64,000 nucleotides of DNA from Parahaliea mediterranea. Lineage in GTDB: Bacteria > Pseudomonadota > Gammaproteobacteria > Pseudomonadales > Halieaceae. Positions 46,413 to 55,404 of this stretch are shown piece by piece (position 1 is the first letter of the stretch; each line of letters opens with the position of its first letter). The DNA is taken from positions 186,001 through 250,000 of the forward strand of contig NZ_JAFKCZ010000009.1 of assembly GCF_017255185.1 (NCBI RefSeq). The letters are read 5' to 3'. Made by a program: the position numbers and the translations under genes. Below the pieces are notes generated by a model, which had not been told where the DNA came from, did no database searches, and saw only the letters and a list, made by a program, of their open reading frames with translations.

Positions 46413-49406
46413 ATGAAAAAAATGCTTATCAATGCAACTCAACCAGAAGAGTTGCGCGTTGCACTGGTCGACGGCCAACGTCTCTACGACCTGGACATCG
46501 AAAACCGTACCCGTCTGCAAAAGAAATCCAACGTTTATAAAGGCAAGATCACCCGGGTCGAACCCAGCCTGGAAGCGGCTTTTGTCGACTTTGGCGCCGA
46601 GCGCCACGGCTTCCTGCCGCTGAAGGAAATCGCCCGGGAATACTTTTACCGCGACCCCGGCTCCGTCGAGGGCCGCATGAAAATCAAGGACGTGATCAAG
46701 GAAGGCACCGAGATCATCGTTCAGGTCGACAAGGAAGAGCGCGGCAACAAGGGCGCCGCCCTGACCACCTTTATCAGCCTGGCCGGCCGCTACATCGTGC
46801 TGATGCCCAACAACCCCCGGGCCGGCGGCATCTCCCGCCGCATCGAGGGCGACGAGCGCAGCGAGCTGCGCGAGGCCCTGTCCACCCTGGAAATCCCCAA
46901 CGGCATGGGCGTGATAACCCGCACCGCCGCCGTGGGCCGCAGCGGCGAGGAACTGCAGTGGGACCTGAACTACCTGCTGCAACTGTGGCAGTCCATTAGC
47001 GGGGCCAGTGAAAACGCCAGGGCGCCAGTGCTCCTGTTCCAGGAGAGCAACGTCATCATCCGCGCCATCCGCGACTACCTGCGCGACGACGTGGACCAGG
47101 TACTGATCGACTCCGCCGAGGCTCACGCCCAGGCCACCGACTTCGTCAGCATGGTGATGCCCCAGTACAAGAGCCGCATCCGCCGCTACGAAGACCAGAT
47201 TCCCCTGTTCAACCGCTTCCAGATCGAAAGCCAGATCGAGACCGCCTTCCAGCGCGAAGTGCGCCTGCCTTCCGGCGGTTCCATCGTGATCGACCCCACC
47301 GAGGCGCTGGTGTCCATCGACATCAACTCCGCCCGCGCCACCAAGGGCTCCGATATCGAGGACACCGCCCTGCAGACCAACCTCGAGGCCGCGGACGAGA
47401 TCGCCCGCCAGCTGCGCCTGCGCGACATGGGCGGCCTGGTGGTCATCGATTTCATCGACATGCTGGCCGCGCGCAACCAGCGCGCGGTGGAAAACCGCAT
47501 GCGCGACGCTCTCGCGGTGGATCGCGCCCGGGTACAGGTGGGTCGCATCTCGCGCTTCGGCCTGCTGGAGATGTCGCGCCAGCGCCTGCGCCCCTCGCTG
47601 GGGGAGACCAGCGCCATCGTCTGCCCTCGCTGCACCGGCCAGGGCACCATTCGCGACACCAAATCGCTGGCCCTGTCCATCCTGCGCCTGCTGGAGGAAG
47701 AGGCCATCAAGGAGCGCAGCGCCGAGATCCGCGGCATCGTGCCAGTGGACGTGGCCGCCTACCTGCTGAACGAGAAGCGCCAGGCCCTGTCCGAGATCGA
47801 ACAGGTCACCAAGGCCCGCATCCTGGTTATCCCCAACCCCAACCTGGAAACCCCGCACTTCGAAGTCAAGCGCCTGCGCGATGACGAGGTGGAAGGCGAC
47901 GCCACCAGCTACAAGATCGACATCACCGTACCGGAAGCCGAGCTGGTGTCCGACGCGCACAACGTGCCCCCGGCCCAGCCCGAGGCGCTGGTCAAGGGCG
48001 TGCCCCGCACCGCCCCCGCACCCGAGGCGAAAGAAAAACCCGCCGAGGAAGAAAAACCCCGGCAGCACAAGAAGAAGGACCATAAAGGCAAGGGCAAGCA
48101 CAAGGGCAAGAAAAAAGCGCCCCAGGGCCTGCTCGCGCGCCTGATGGCCCTGCTCTTCGGTGCGCCCGAGAGCGAGAGCAAGGATGCCAGGAAACCCGCC
48201 AGGCAGCAGGGTGAAACCGGTGCCAAGCGCGCCCGCGGCGACAGCGATGAACGCGACGGCAAACAGGGCGACAAGTCCGAGGGCGGCAATCGCAACCGCA
48301 ACCGTCGCCGCGGCGGCAAAAAGCGGAGCCGAAGCGGCGATAACCGCGAGTCGCAGCCGCAGCAGATCCGCGGCGAGGAAGCGGCGCAGGATAAGCAGGA
48401 GCAAACCGAGAAGCGTCGAAATGACGGCCGCCGCAGCGACGACAACCGCGACCGCGACGGTGGTCGACAGCAGCGCCGGCGCCGCCCCGAACGCGACGAG
48501 GCGCGCCCCGTCGAGGAAGCGACAGTTGGCGAAACGGACCTGCCAACCGCGGCCGATGAAGGCCAGCAGCAGGATAAGCCTCGCAAACGGCCCGCGGAGA
48601 AACGCGGCGAACCCCGCCGCCGCCGCAGGCGCGGCCCGCGCCCGGTAGAGGGCGAGGCCACCGAGACCCAGGTTGAAGGCCAGGCCCCCACCGAGCAGGT
48701 GAACGCCGCCGAAGCGGAGCCCCCCCAGGCCCCCAGTCCCGAGCAGGCGCCTGAGCCGGTGGCCGAGACCCGCGTGGCGGAAGCCAAGCCCGAGCCCCGC
48801 GAACGCGGCGAGCGACCCGCGGCGGAAAAGCCGGCCCGACAGCAACCCGCGCCTTCCGCGACTGACGCCGTAACCCGCGAAGAAGAAGCCGCGAAGCCCG
48901 TGGCGGCTGAGGCTCCCGCACGATCGCCGGAACCGGTCAAGCCGCAGGCAACGGCTCCCGAACAGGAGCAAGCCGCGCCACAGCCCGCAGTGGCGGAGCA
49001 GGCAGAGCCTGTGCCGGCCGCACCTGAGCCGGTCGCACAGGAGCCGGTCACACCTGAGCCGTCCGCACCTGAGCCGGCCGCACCTAAGCCGGCCGCACCG
49101 GTGGAAGAAAAGCCCGCCGCGGCTGCAAGCGCCGAACCGGCTGAGGCTGGCGAGCCCGCAGCGCCCCCCGCCGGCCTGACCGCCGACGGCCGCGCCAGCA
49201 ACGACCCGCGCATTGCGCCGCAACCGGTGGCCGAGGTGCACATCACCACCGCCCACCCGGTGCTGTTCAACGCCGAGGTGGCGCCGCCGGTACAACCCAG
49301 CGGTCGCGTCGCTCCGCGCGCCAGCAACGACCCCCGCGGCCCCCTGCCCGGGGAAAATGGCAACGGCGGTGAGGGAGACTTGGCCGAGGCTTCCGGGCAG
49401 TCCTGA
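46413..49406 (+). CDS. rne: Ribonuclease E
   Basis: A 997-residue endonuclease and degradosome scaffold. The catalytic half includes the S1 domain ([20 protein letters not shown]), the catalytic aspartates in [13 protein letters not shown] and VVIDFIDM, and the Zn-link CPRCTGQG. An amphipathic helix [14 protein letters not shown] near residue 570 matches the membrane-targeting segment of E. coli RNase E. The C-terminal half is disordered and charged, rich in Lys/Arg (RNA binding) and then Pro/Glu/Ala. It holds a 15-base minisatellite and two copies of ASNDPR near the end. The NDPR motif is also found in Pseudomonas RNase E scaffolds. Confidence 0.97.
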   Translation: MKKMLINATQPEELRVALVDGQRLYDLDIENRTRLQKKSNVYKGKITRVEPSLEAAFVDFGAERHGFLPLKEIAREYFYRDPGSVEGRMKIKDVIKEGTEIIVQVDKEERGNKGAALTTFISLAGRYIVLMPNNPRAGGISRRIEGDERSELREALSTLEIPNGMGVITRTAAVGRSGEELQWDLNYLLQLWQSISGASENARAPVLLFQESNVIIRAIRDYLRDDVDQVLIDSAEAHAQATDFVSMVMPQYKSRIRRYEDQIPLFNRFQIESQIETAFQREVRLPSGGSIVIDPTEALVSIDINSARATKGSDIEDTALQTNLEAADEIARQLRLRDMGGLVVIDFIDMLAARNQRAVENRMRDALAVDRARVQVGRISRFGLLEMSRQRLRPSLGETSAIVCPRCTGQGTIRDTKSLALSILRLLEEEAIKERSAEIRGIVPVDVAAYLLNEKRQALSEIEQVTKARILVIPNPNLETPHFEVKRLRDDEVEGDATSYKIDITVPEAELVSDAHNVPPAQPEALVKGVPRTAPAPEAKEKPAEEEKPRQHKKKDHKGKGKHKGKKKAPQGLLARLMALLFGAPESESKDARKPARQQGETGAKRARGDSDERDGKQGDKSEGGNRNRNRRRGGKKRSRSGDNRESQPQQIRGEEAAQDKQEQTEKRRNDGRRSDDNRDRDGGRQQRRRRPERDEARPVEEATVGETDLPTAADEGQQQDKPRKRPAEKRGEPRRRRRRGPRPVEGEATETQVEGQAPTEQVNAAEAEPPQAPSPEQAPEPVAETRVAEAKPEPRERGERPAAEKPARQQPAPSATDAVTREEEAAKPVAAEAPARSPEPVKPQATAPEQEQAAPQPAVAEQAEPVPAAPEPVAQEPVTPEPSAPEPAAPKPAAPVEEKPAAAASAEPAEAGEPAAPPAGLTADGRASNDPRIAPQPVAEVHITTAHPVLFNAEVAPPVQPSGRVAPRASNDPRGPLPGENGNGGEGDLAEASGQS
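49021..49095 (+). repeat. 15-bp in-frame minisatellite in rne
   Basis: Five contiguous 15-base units related to CACCTGAGCCGGTCG encode a five-residue A-P/Q-E-P-x type repeat in the disordered tail of RNase E. The units differ by 1-4 bases, so copy number may vary between strains. Confidence 0.85.
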
Positions 49407-49422
49407 GCCCCGAGCAGGTTTT

Positions 49423-49454
49423 GTGGACACAAGTGGCCAACAACCCTTGTGTCC
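49423..49454. other. Hairpin in the rne 3' region
   Basis: GGACACAAG (49425-49433) and CTTGTGTCC (49446-49454) form a 9-bp perfect stem 20 bases past the rne stop. It lacks a U-run, so it may protect or process the mRNA end; its right arm overlaps the tRNA promoter. Confidence 0.5.
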
Positions 49455-49474
49455 GCTTAACAGGCCTGTATAAT
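49447..49474 (+). promoter_or_regulatory. Promoter of tRNA-Ser
   Basis: A perfect TATAAT (49469-49474) follows a weak TTGTGT at 16 bases spacing. The following CTCGCC is a GC-rich discriminator typical of stringently controlled tRNA promoters. Confidence 0.6.
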
Positions 49475-49535
49475 CTCGCCTTCTTCGCGCTGGCCAGCAA
49501 CTGCCCCAGCGCGAACACAGACAATACGGTTTTTC

Positions 49536-49623
49536 GGTGGGCTGGCTGAGTGGTCGAAAGCGGCGGTCTTGAAAACCGTTGAGGGGAAACCCTCCCGGGG
49601 TTCGAATCCCTGGCCCACCGCCA
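49536..49623 (+). tRNA. tRNA-Ser (anticodon UGA)
   Basis: 88 nt including CCA. Acceptor GGTGGGC pairs with GCCCACC; the anticodon stem GCGGT/ACCGT encloses CTTGAAA (UGA). The long variable arm (GAGGGGAAACCCTC) marks class II. The T-arm has GGTTCGAATCC. A strong terminator follows. AT-richer accessory DNA begins just downstream. Confidence 0.97.
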
Positions 49624-49630
49624 TAAAGAA

Positions 49631-49661
49631 ACGGGGTCCCACATGGGACCCCGTTTTTTTT
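49631..49661 (+). terminator. Intrinsic terminator of tRNA-Ser
   Basis: An 11-bp perfect stem (ACGGGGTCCCA with TGGGACCCCGT) with a 2-base loop spacing, followed by at least seven T. Confidence 0.92.
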
Positions 49662-49909
49662 GTCTTCCCCGACCCGCTGCCTACCAAGCCCAAGGCAATT
49701 GCTTTGCTTGAGGCTTTTTCTTGCCGGCGGCAGTCAATCCATATGTAAGCCCTTACATAGACCCATAGCAAGCCGTAAATAGCGATACCACCGGGCCGGG
49801 ATCGCGTAAGGTAACGCCTTATGCAGTGGTTTATGCTATCGCTTTCTTAATCCAAGAGGGGGCGTGTGACAGTCGGGCCACACGGCTTAACCACGAGGGA
49901 CCAATTGGA

Positions 49910-50731
49910 ATGTTCATATCCGACGACCTAGTTTATATACAAATGCACAAAACCGGTTGCACACATATCGCAGCGTTACTAGGCAAATTGGTTGAAGGGC
50001 AATTAATCGGAAAACACAATGCAGCGTCGGAAGGATTAATAAGATCAAACAGGTTTTTTATTTCCTCGATTAGAAACCCATGGGATTGGTATGTATCGCT
50101 ATGGACGTACGGCGTTGGAGGAAATGGCGCGCTCAGGGACAATCTCACCAATAGAAGAATTCATGACTCAATCAGGCTGATGCGGAAATATCCTCGAACG
50201 GGCTTGAAAGCTGCGATACGGGAAATATCAAAGCCTACGAGACAGTTTCGAGAACTTTACGACAACGAGGAAAATGTGTTGTCCTTTCGAAAGTGGCTTG
50301 CGCTTATCCTAGACCCCAGCTGCTCTAGATCGTTAGGGGAAGGCTATTCAGATACTGCAATTAAAGAAATTTGTGGCTTTATGTCTTATAGGTATCTTTA
50401 TCTCTGCTGCCAAAACCCCCGTCAGTTGCGTGGGCGCAACCAATTTGCAGGTATCAAAGACGTCAGAGAATTTGATATTGAAAATTGTTATATCAATTTT
50501 TTTATTCGGCAAGAATCACTCGAAAAAGATTTTTGCAAAGCCTTGGAAAAAGTCATGCCGCTTGGGGAAAGTACTAAGAACCAAATACATTCCGCCAGGA
50601 AAGTGAATCAATCAAGGCGACCCCTACCGGTTTCGGACTACTACACAGAAGATTTGATTGAGCTTGTGGGTCGTCGCGAGAAGCTTTTGATCGATAAATT
50701 CCGCTACCTTCCTCCAGAGCCAATCCGCTAA
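49910..50731 (+). CDS. Sulfotransferase-like protein, AT-rich, probably acquired
   Basis: A 273-residue protein. The N-terminus VYIQMHKTGCTHIAALLGKL resembles the 5'-phosphosulfate loop of PAPS-dependent sulfotransferases, and SSIRNPWDWYVSLWTYG resembles the 3'-phosphate site (RNP-x-D/W-xxxS). ATG at 49910 is chosen because the homology begins there and GAGGGA lies upstream. There is no signal peptide. Base composition and codon use (many AAT, AAA, ATA, TTT) differ strongly from the flanking genes, and it lies directly after tRNA-Ser, so horizontal acquisition is likely. Relatives often decorate cell-surface glycans; the acceptor here is unknown. Confidence 0.7.
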   Translation: MFISDDLVYIQMHKTGCTHIAALLGKLVEGQLIGKHNAASEGLIRSNRFFISSIRNPWDWYVSLWTYGVGGNGALRDNLTNRRIHDSIRLMRKYPRTGLKAAIREISKPTRQFRELYDNEENVLSFRKWLALILDPSCSRSLGEGYSDTAIKEICGFMSYRYLYLCCQNPRQLRGRNQFAGIKDVREFDIENCYINFFIRQESLEKDFCKALEKVMPLGESTKNQIHSARKVNQSRRPLPVSDYYTEDLIELVGRREKLLIDKFRYLPPEPIR

Positions 50732-51145
50732 AAACTTCCGCTCTCACAACTAGCCAGCGCGAGACGAGCTCCAATTCACCAGTGATAGCGCTTGATCAGC
50801 GGCGGCGCGGCAAACACCGCGGAGCTACTGAAAGCCGTGACCTGAATTGTCCCATCAAGCGCCTTGCAGTGCATCATGACCGTCGCGACCGGCACATCCT
50901 CATCGTCGAATGGAAAGCCGTCATCGTCGTCGCACAGGCCAAATTAATCGCCGCGGCCCAAATGAGCCTCGAGCGCGGGTACCGCCACTTCTTTTTTGCG
51001 GTTCGCCATCCCACTAGCCGCCCTACTCCCCTTGTTGTCATCTTCCGTATCATAACTATTATTACTGACATAATTTGATCGACAGGGGGTTTAGGCCATA
51101 GCTTCCGCCCAAGTAAATTTCAGACTCAAAGCCCGCGATAGGCGT
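50732..51145. other. 414-bp gap with no convincing gene
   Basis: It contains a mixed-composition stretch with short frames on both strands but no ribosome-binding site, family similarity or tRNA. A plus-strand frame around 50782-51078 is open for 98 codons but has an abnormal residue mix; it may be debris of a small gene. The last 60 bases form the leader of the phospholipase-D gene. Confidence 0.6.
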
Positions 51146-52678
51146 TTGGCGAGGCCGCGGTTCACCGCTGTATGGATACTGGCGCTTGCGCTGGGCGCCT
51201 GCTCTTCGGCGGGCCTCAAAGAAGATATCCTGCACCCGCCGCAAAGTGGCGCCCTACCGCCTGCCGAATCCGGCCTGCTGGCGGAAGTGGCCAACCGCAT
51301 CGCTTCAGAGCACGGTGACGAGGCGTCGGGTTTCTCGATAATGGACAGCAGTTACCAGGGCTTGTACTGGCGCCTGGCGCTGATCGACTCGGCGGTATCC
51401 TCGCTGGATATACAAACCTACCTCTGGTACCCGGACAACAGCGGCCTACTGATACTGGAGCGGGCGGTGCTGGCGGCGCAGCGGGGCGTCAAGGTACGGC
51501 TGATTGTCGACGACCTGATTCTACACGGGCACGACAAGCTGATTGCCAACCTGGAAGCGCAACCCAATATCGAGTTCGGCATCTTCAACCCCTGGTCGGA
51601 GCGCGGCAGCCTGCTCGAGCGGGCTGGCGAGATGCTGGCAAAAATGGAGCGGCTCAACACCCGCATGCACGACAAACTGCTGATCGCCGATGGCCGCGCC
51701 GCGGTGGTCGGCGGCCGCAACATCGGCGACCACTATTTCGGCCTGCACGAGATTTACAATTTCCATGACACCGACCTGCTCGGCATCGGTCATATCGGCG
51801 CCCAGGCCAACGCCATGTTTGACAAGTTCTGGAACAGCGACTGGGTTGTCTCGGCGCAAAACCTCACCACGGAGCCCGCCCCGGAACTGGCGGCGCGGCA
51901 GTGGCAGTCGATCCAGCACAAAAACGCCACAGCGGCGGCGCTGTCTCGGTTTCCCCGCGTACCTAAGGACTGGTCGACAGAGATCAGGGCGCACGTTCCC
52001 AAGCTGCGCATTGGGCTCAGTCAACTGGTCTACGACGAGACCGCGACGGAGCAAATCGACCAGCGCCTGGTATCCAGCATGTTCAACTTCTTCGGTATTG
52101 CCAGGGAAGAGCTGCTTATTATGAACGCCTACGTCATTCCCTCCCAGCGGGGTATCGATTTTCTGCGGGACCTGAGCGACAAGGGGGTGGATATACGCCT
52201 TCTCACCAATTCCCTGGCCTCCCACGATGTGCCGGCGGTCAACAGCCACTACGAAGGCTGGCGCGACGACTTTATCCGGGCTGGAGTGGAACTGTTTGAG
52301 TTTCGCGCCGATCCCGCCATCCAGTCTACGGTCGTGGACGTGGAACCGGTAACCGCGGAATTTTCCGGCCTGCACAACAAAACGGCCGTGGCGGATCGTC
52401 GCTATGTGTTTATCGGCTCGATGAACCTCGACCCCCGCTCCGCCCGGATCAATACCGAAATGGGCGCCTTTGTCGATTCACCCGCACTGGCCGAGGACAT
52501 GGCAGCCATTATCGAGCGCAATATGGCCGGCGAGAACGCATGGCGGGTACAACTGGATGCAGCGGGCAAGCCCTACTGGACCAACAGCGAAGAAACCCGG
52601 GACCGTCAACCGGCCCGCAACGGGATGCAGCGGCTGATGAACGTGATCATGAAGGTGGGGCCCAAGGATCAATACTGA
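51146..52678 (+). CDS. Phospholipase D / cardiolipin-synthase-family lipoprotein
   Basis: A 510-residue protein with two HKD motifs: His175-Lys177-Asp182 (MHDKLLIADGRAAVVGGRN) and His410-Lys412-Asp417 (LHNKTAVADRRYVFIGSMN). This layout matches the ClsC/PLD-like family, which transfers phosphatidyl groups. The N-terminus VWILALALGACSS carries a lipobox, so it should be a lipid-anchored envelope protein. The start is TTG at 51146; the frame upstream is open to a TAG but has no ATG/GTG. Its stop overlaps the next start (TGATG), so it is the first gene of an operon with two LssY_C-domain proteins. Confidence 0.88.
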   Translation: MARPRFTAVWILALALGACSSAGLKEDILHPPQSGALPPAESGLLAEVANRIASEHGDEASGFSIMDSSYQGLYWRLALIDSAVSSLDIQTYLWYPDNSGLLILERAVLAAQRGVKVRLIVDDLILHGHDKLIANLEAQPNIEFGIFNPWSERGSLLERAGEMLAKMERLNTRMHDKLLIADGRAAVVGGRNIGDHYFGLHEIYNFHDTDLLGIGHIGAQANAMFDKFWNSDWVVSAQNLTTEPAPELAARQWQSIQHKNATAAALSRFPRVPKDWSTEIRAHVPKLRIGLSQLVYDETATEQIDQRLVSSMFNFFGIAREELLIMNAYVIPSQRGIDFLRDLSDKGVDIRLLTNSLASHDVPAVNSHYEGWRDDFIRAGVELFEFRADPAIQSTVVDVEPVTAEFSGLHNKTAVADRRYVFIGSMNLDPRSARINTEMGAFVDSPALAEDMAAIIERNMAGENAWRVQLDAAGKPYWTNSEETRDRQPARNGMQRLMNVIMKVGPKDQY

Positions 52679-53991
52679 TGAGCTGCTGCACGGGCTGGTT
52701 CACACAAGGGCAATGCCGCGGGCGATGGAAAACCGCCCGCCTGGTGCTGGGCCTGTCGATGGCGGTGCTTGCAGCCTGCAGCGCCCGCCCCTACCGAAGC
52801 GGCGACGTGGCCGCGGCGCCCTTTCTCCAGCGCGGCGTCACCCAGGAGAGCGGGCTCGTACGGGTGACCGCCGCTGTCCCGAATGCCGGGGAAACCCTCG
52901 CACTCACCGGGCTCGACCTGTACGAACAGGGTATTCAACCCATCTGGCTGGAAATTGACAACCGCAGCGAACATGCCCTGCGCATCGCCCATTGGAGCAT
53001 CGATCCCTATTATTTTTCGGCGATAGAAGTGGCGTACATGAATCGAAAACCCTTCAGCGATTCGGGCTACGCCGCAATGGAGAAATGGTTCCATGACAAC
53101 GCCCTGACGCGCAGGGTGCCCGCCGGCGAGCGGCGCTCCGGCCTGGTGTTCACCCACCTCACGCCGGGCACCAAGGGCTTCAACCTCGATCTGTTCGGCG
53201 ATCGGCGGGCACACCAGTTCACGTTCTTCGTGCCGCTGCCCGGATTCACCGCCGATTACATGCTCGTGGACTTCGCCAACCTGTACAGCGAGCGCGACAT
53301 CCGGCGTTTCGACACCCGCGAAGGCCTGCGAACCTATCTGGAACACGAGCTGTCCTGTTGCGCCACCGACGCGAACGCCAGCGGCGATGGCGGCCCCCTC
53401 AACGCCGTGATCGTGGGCTCGGCCCCCACGCTGCGACGCGCCCTGCTTCGCGGGGGCTGGCATGAGACCCGGGGAGATTCCGACGATTTGCAGGCTGCCC
53501 GGCAACACCATTACCAGGGGCGCCCGCCCGATGGCGTTTTCTACATGGACCGCCAGGACAGCCAGCAACGGATGCAGCTGCATTTGTGGCGCGCCCCCTT
53601 CGAGGTGGACGGCGAGCCCGGCTGGCTGGGCCAGGTCTACTACCGGCATTTGCACAATGAGTTCCTGAGGCTGCTCGGGTTCGATCGCAGCACCAGTTAT
53701 GCCGCCATACGTTCCCAGCTGGCCAGGGAAAGTGTTGCCGCCGACGTCGACAGCGCGCAGCGGTATCTCGTACAGAACTTCTGGTACAACCAGTCCCTGC
53801 GCGCCCTGGGGCTGACAGGCGGCGTGGGCGAGAGCCGTGTCGATAATCCGCGCGTGACCTTTGATGAAATTGCCTATATCACCGGGGGGCAACGCGCCGT
53901 GCTGTTTCTTTCGGAGACCCCGGTATCCATCGAAGACGTCGAACTACTGTTCTTGCAAGCCCCGCCGAAGGCTGAAGGATCGACGCCGTGA
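52678..53991 (+). CDS. LssY_C-domain lipoprotein (paralogue 1)
   Basis: A 437-residue protein. The hydrophobic LVLGLSMAVLAACSARP has a lipobox, so lipid anchoring is predicted. An N-terminal beta-rich region (about 60-190) contains LTGLDLYEQGIQPIWLEIDN. The C-terminal LssY_C-like domain runs from PLNAVIVGSAPTLRRALLRGGW through GVFYMDRQDSQQRMQLHLWRAPFEVDGEPGW (in part). It shares the whole architecture with the next gene (LYARNIQPVWVRVENR is the counterpart), so they arose by duplication. Both ends overlap neighbours. LssY_C is otherwise fused to DedA/PAP2 lipid enzymes; its own role is unknown. Confidence 0.8.
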   Translation: MSCCTGWFTQGQCRGRWKTARLVLGLSMAVLAACSARPYRSGDVAAAPFLQRGVTQESGLVRVTAAVPNAGETLALTGLDLYEQGIQPIWLEIDNRSEHALRIAHWSIDPYYFSAIEVAYMNRKPFSDSGYAAMEKWFHDNALTRRVPAGERRSGLVFTHLTPGTKGFNLDLFGDRRAHQFTFFVPLPGFTADYMLVDFANLYSERDIRRFDTREGLRTYLEHELSCCATDANASGDGGPLNAVIVGSAPTLRRALLRGGWHETRGDSDDLQAARQHHYQGRPPDGVFYMDRQDSQQRMQLHLWRAPFEVDGEPGWLGQVYYRHLHNEFLRLLGFDRSTSYAAIRSQLARESVAADVDSAQRYLVQNFWYNQSLRALGLTGGVGESRVDNPRVTFDEIAYITGGQRAVLFLSETPVSIEDVELLFLQAPPKAEGSTP

Positions 53992-55244
53992 AGTGGGCTG
54001 GGGCCTGCCTGTGGCTACTACTGGCTGCCGTCCCCGGCGTCCGGGCGCAGGATCATCCGCACTTTTCGCCGGCGGCAGTGCCGCCCCCCAATAACCGGTT
54101 GATCGTTGAGCAGCAGGGCCCGCTGACCGTTTCCACCGCGGTTCCCAGTGCCGAGGAAACCGAAAAGGTGTTTGGCGCCGACCTGTACGCCCGGAATATT
54201 CAACCGGTCTGGGTACGGGTCGAAAATCGCGGCGACACGACCCTGTTCCTGACCCCCTTTGGACTGGACCCCGCCTACTACAGCCCCAGGGAGTCGGCTC
54301 TGCGCCTGCGCAAATACAGCGAGGTGAACATCTCCAGTCAAAACCTGGAGGGCCTGGCGATCAACCGCCTGCCGGTCGCGCCTCGCAGCGTCCTGTCCGG
54401 GTATGTATTTACGCGGGTCGATGAAGGCACAAAATCGTTCAATGTCGATGTGGTCGGCCCACAGTCAACGCACCAAATGAACTTTATCGTCCCCGTGCCC
54501 GGACTCAAAATCGATCACCGTGAAATCGATATCCACCGCATCTATCCCGAGGCCCGTCTGCGGACCGTGGAGTTATCGCAACTGGTCGCCGAGCTGGAGC
54601 AAATGCCGTGCTGTGTACGCGATGCCAAGGGCAAGGATAGAGGCGACCCGCTGAACCTGGTCTTTATCGGCACGCCCCGGGACCTGTATTACGCGTTCAA
54701 GCGCGCGGGCTGGGACGAGAGCGAGACCATTTACGGCACATCCTTGTGGCGGACCTTTGCGTCGGCCGTCACCGGGGGCAGCTATCGCTACTCGCCGGTC
54801 AGCGCACTCTATGTGTTCGGCCGCGCCCAGGATGCCGCGTTCCAGCGGTCACGGACCAGCATCCACGAGCGGAACCATTTCCGCATCTGGCTGACCCCCC
54901 TGCGCCTCGGGGGACTGCCGGTCTGGATCGGCCAGATAAGCCGCGACATCGGCGTTCGCTTCACCTGGCGCACGATTACCACCCACAAGATCGACCCGGA
55001 TGTCGACGAAACCCGGGACTACCTGCTGGAGGACCTGGCCTATGCCCAGGCGGTAGCGAAATTCGGCTACATCGGCGGCGTGGGAGCCGCACCCTACGGC
55101 ACGCCGAGGGGCAACCTGACGGGCGACCCGTATTTCACCGATGGCAGACGCCTCGTCATCTGGATCTCCCGCGGACAGAATGCGATCAATGAAATCGAGG
55201 TCCGCGACCTCTCCACATACCACACCGGGCATATCGGAGACTGA
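53988..55244 (+). CDS. LssY_C-domain secreted protein (paralogue 2)
   Basis: A 418-residue protein with a cleavable signal peptide (CLWLLLAAVPGVRAQD) instead of a lipobox. The N-terminal domain parallels paralogue 1. The C-terminal half is a textbook LssY_C domain: PLNLVFIGTPRDLYYAFKRAGW, YRYSPVSALYVFGRAQDAAF, ERNHFRIWLTPLR, PVWIGQISRDIGVRF, TTHKIDPDVDETRDYLLEDL. GTG at 53988 overlaps the stop of paralogue 1 (GTGA). The better-conserved domain suggests this copy keeps the ancestral activity. It is periplasmic or secreted. Confidence 0.82.
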   Translation: MKWAGACLWLLLAAVPGVRAQDHPHFSPAAVPPPNNRLIVEQQGPLTVSTAVPSAEETEKVFGADLYARNIQPVWVRVENRGDTTLFLTPFGLDPAYYSPRESALRLRKYSEVNISSQNLEGLAINRLPVAPRSVLSGYVFTRVDEGTKSFNVDVVGPQSTHQMNFIVPVPGLKIDHREIDIHRIYPEARLRTVELSQLVAELEQMPCCVRDAKGKDRGDPLNLVFIGTPRDLYYAFKRAGWDESETIYGTSLWRTFASAVTGGSYRYSPVSALYVFGRAQDAAFQRSRTSIHERNHFRIWLTPLRLGGLPVWIGQISRDIGVRFTWRTITTHKIDPDVDETRDYLLEDLAYAQAVAKFGYIGGVGAAPYGTPRGNLTGDPYFTDGRRLVIWISRGQNAINEIEVRDLSTYHTGHIGD

Positions 55245-55404
55245 GGCCGCCGGGGCCCGCGGTTCTTCCGCGATGTCGCTTGCTCGCCCGGCAATCGTCC
55301 CCGGTGTTTGCCGGCCAAAACAGCGGTGTCCTGTTGGCCATTGGCCGGGCAGTACTCGATTTTCGGTGTCCCTCGTTGCGAATACGCGCCGCGTCACCAC
55401 TCCG

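Noticed and set aside
46128-49430. Open frame of about 1100 codons opposite rne
   Set aside because: Antisense mirror with repeated CGR- and GFL-type low-complexity protein; rne has all its catalytic motifs.
50782-51078. 98-codon plus-strand frame between the sulfotransferase and PLD genes
   Set aside because: No Shine-Dalgarno, odd composition (runs of Arg then Ile), and no convincing family match; kept only as possible debris.
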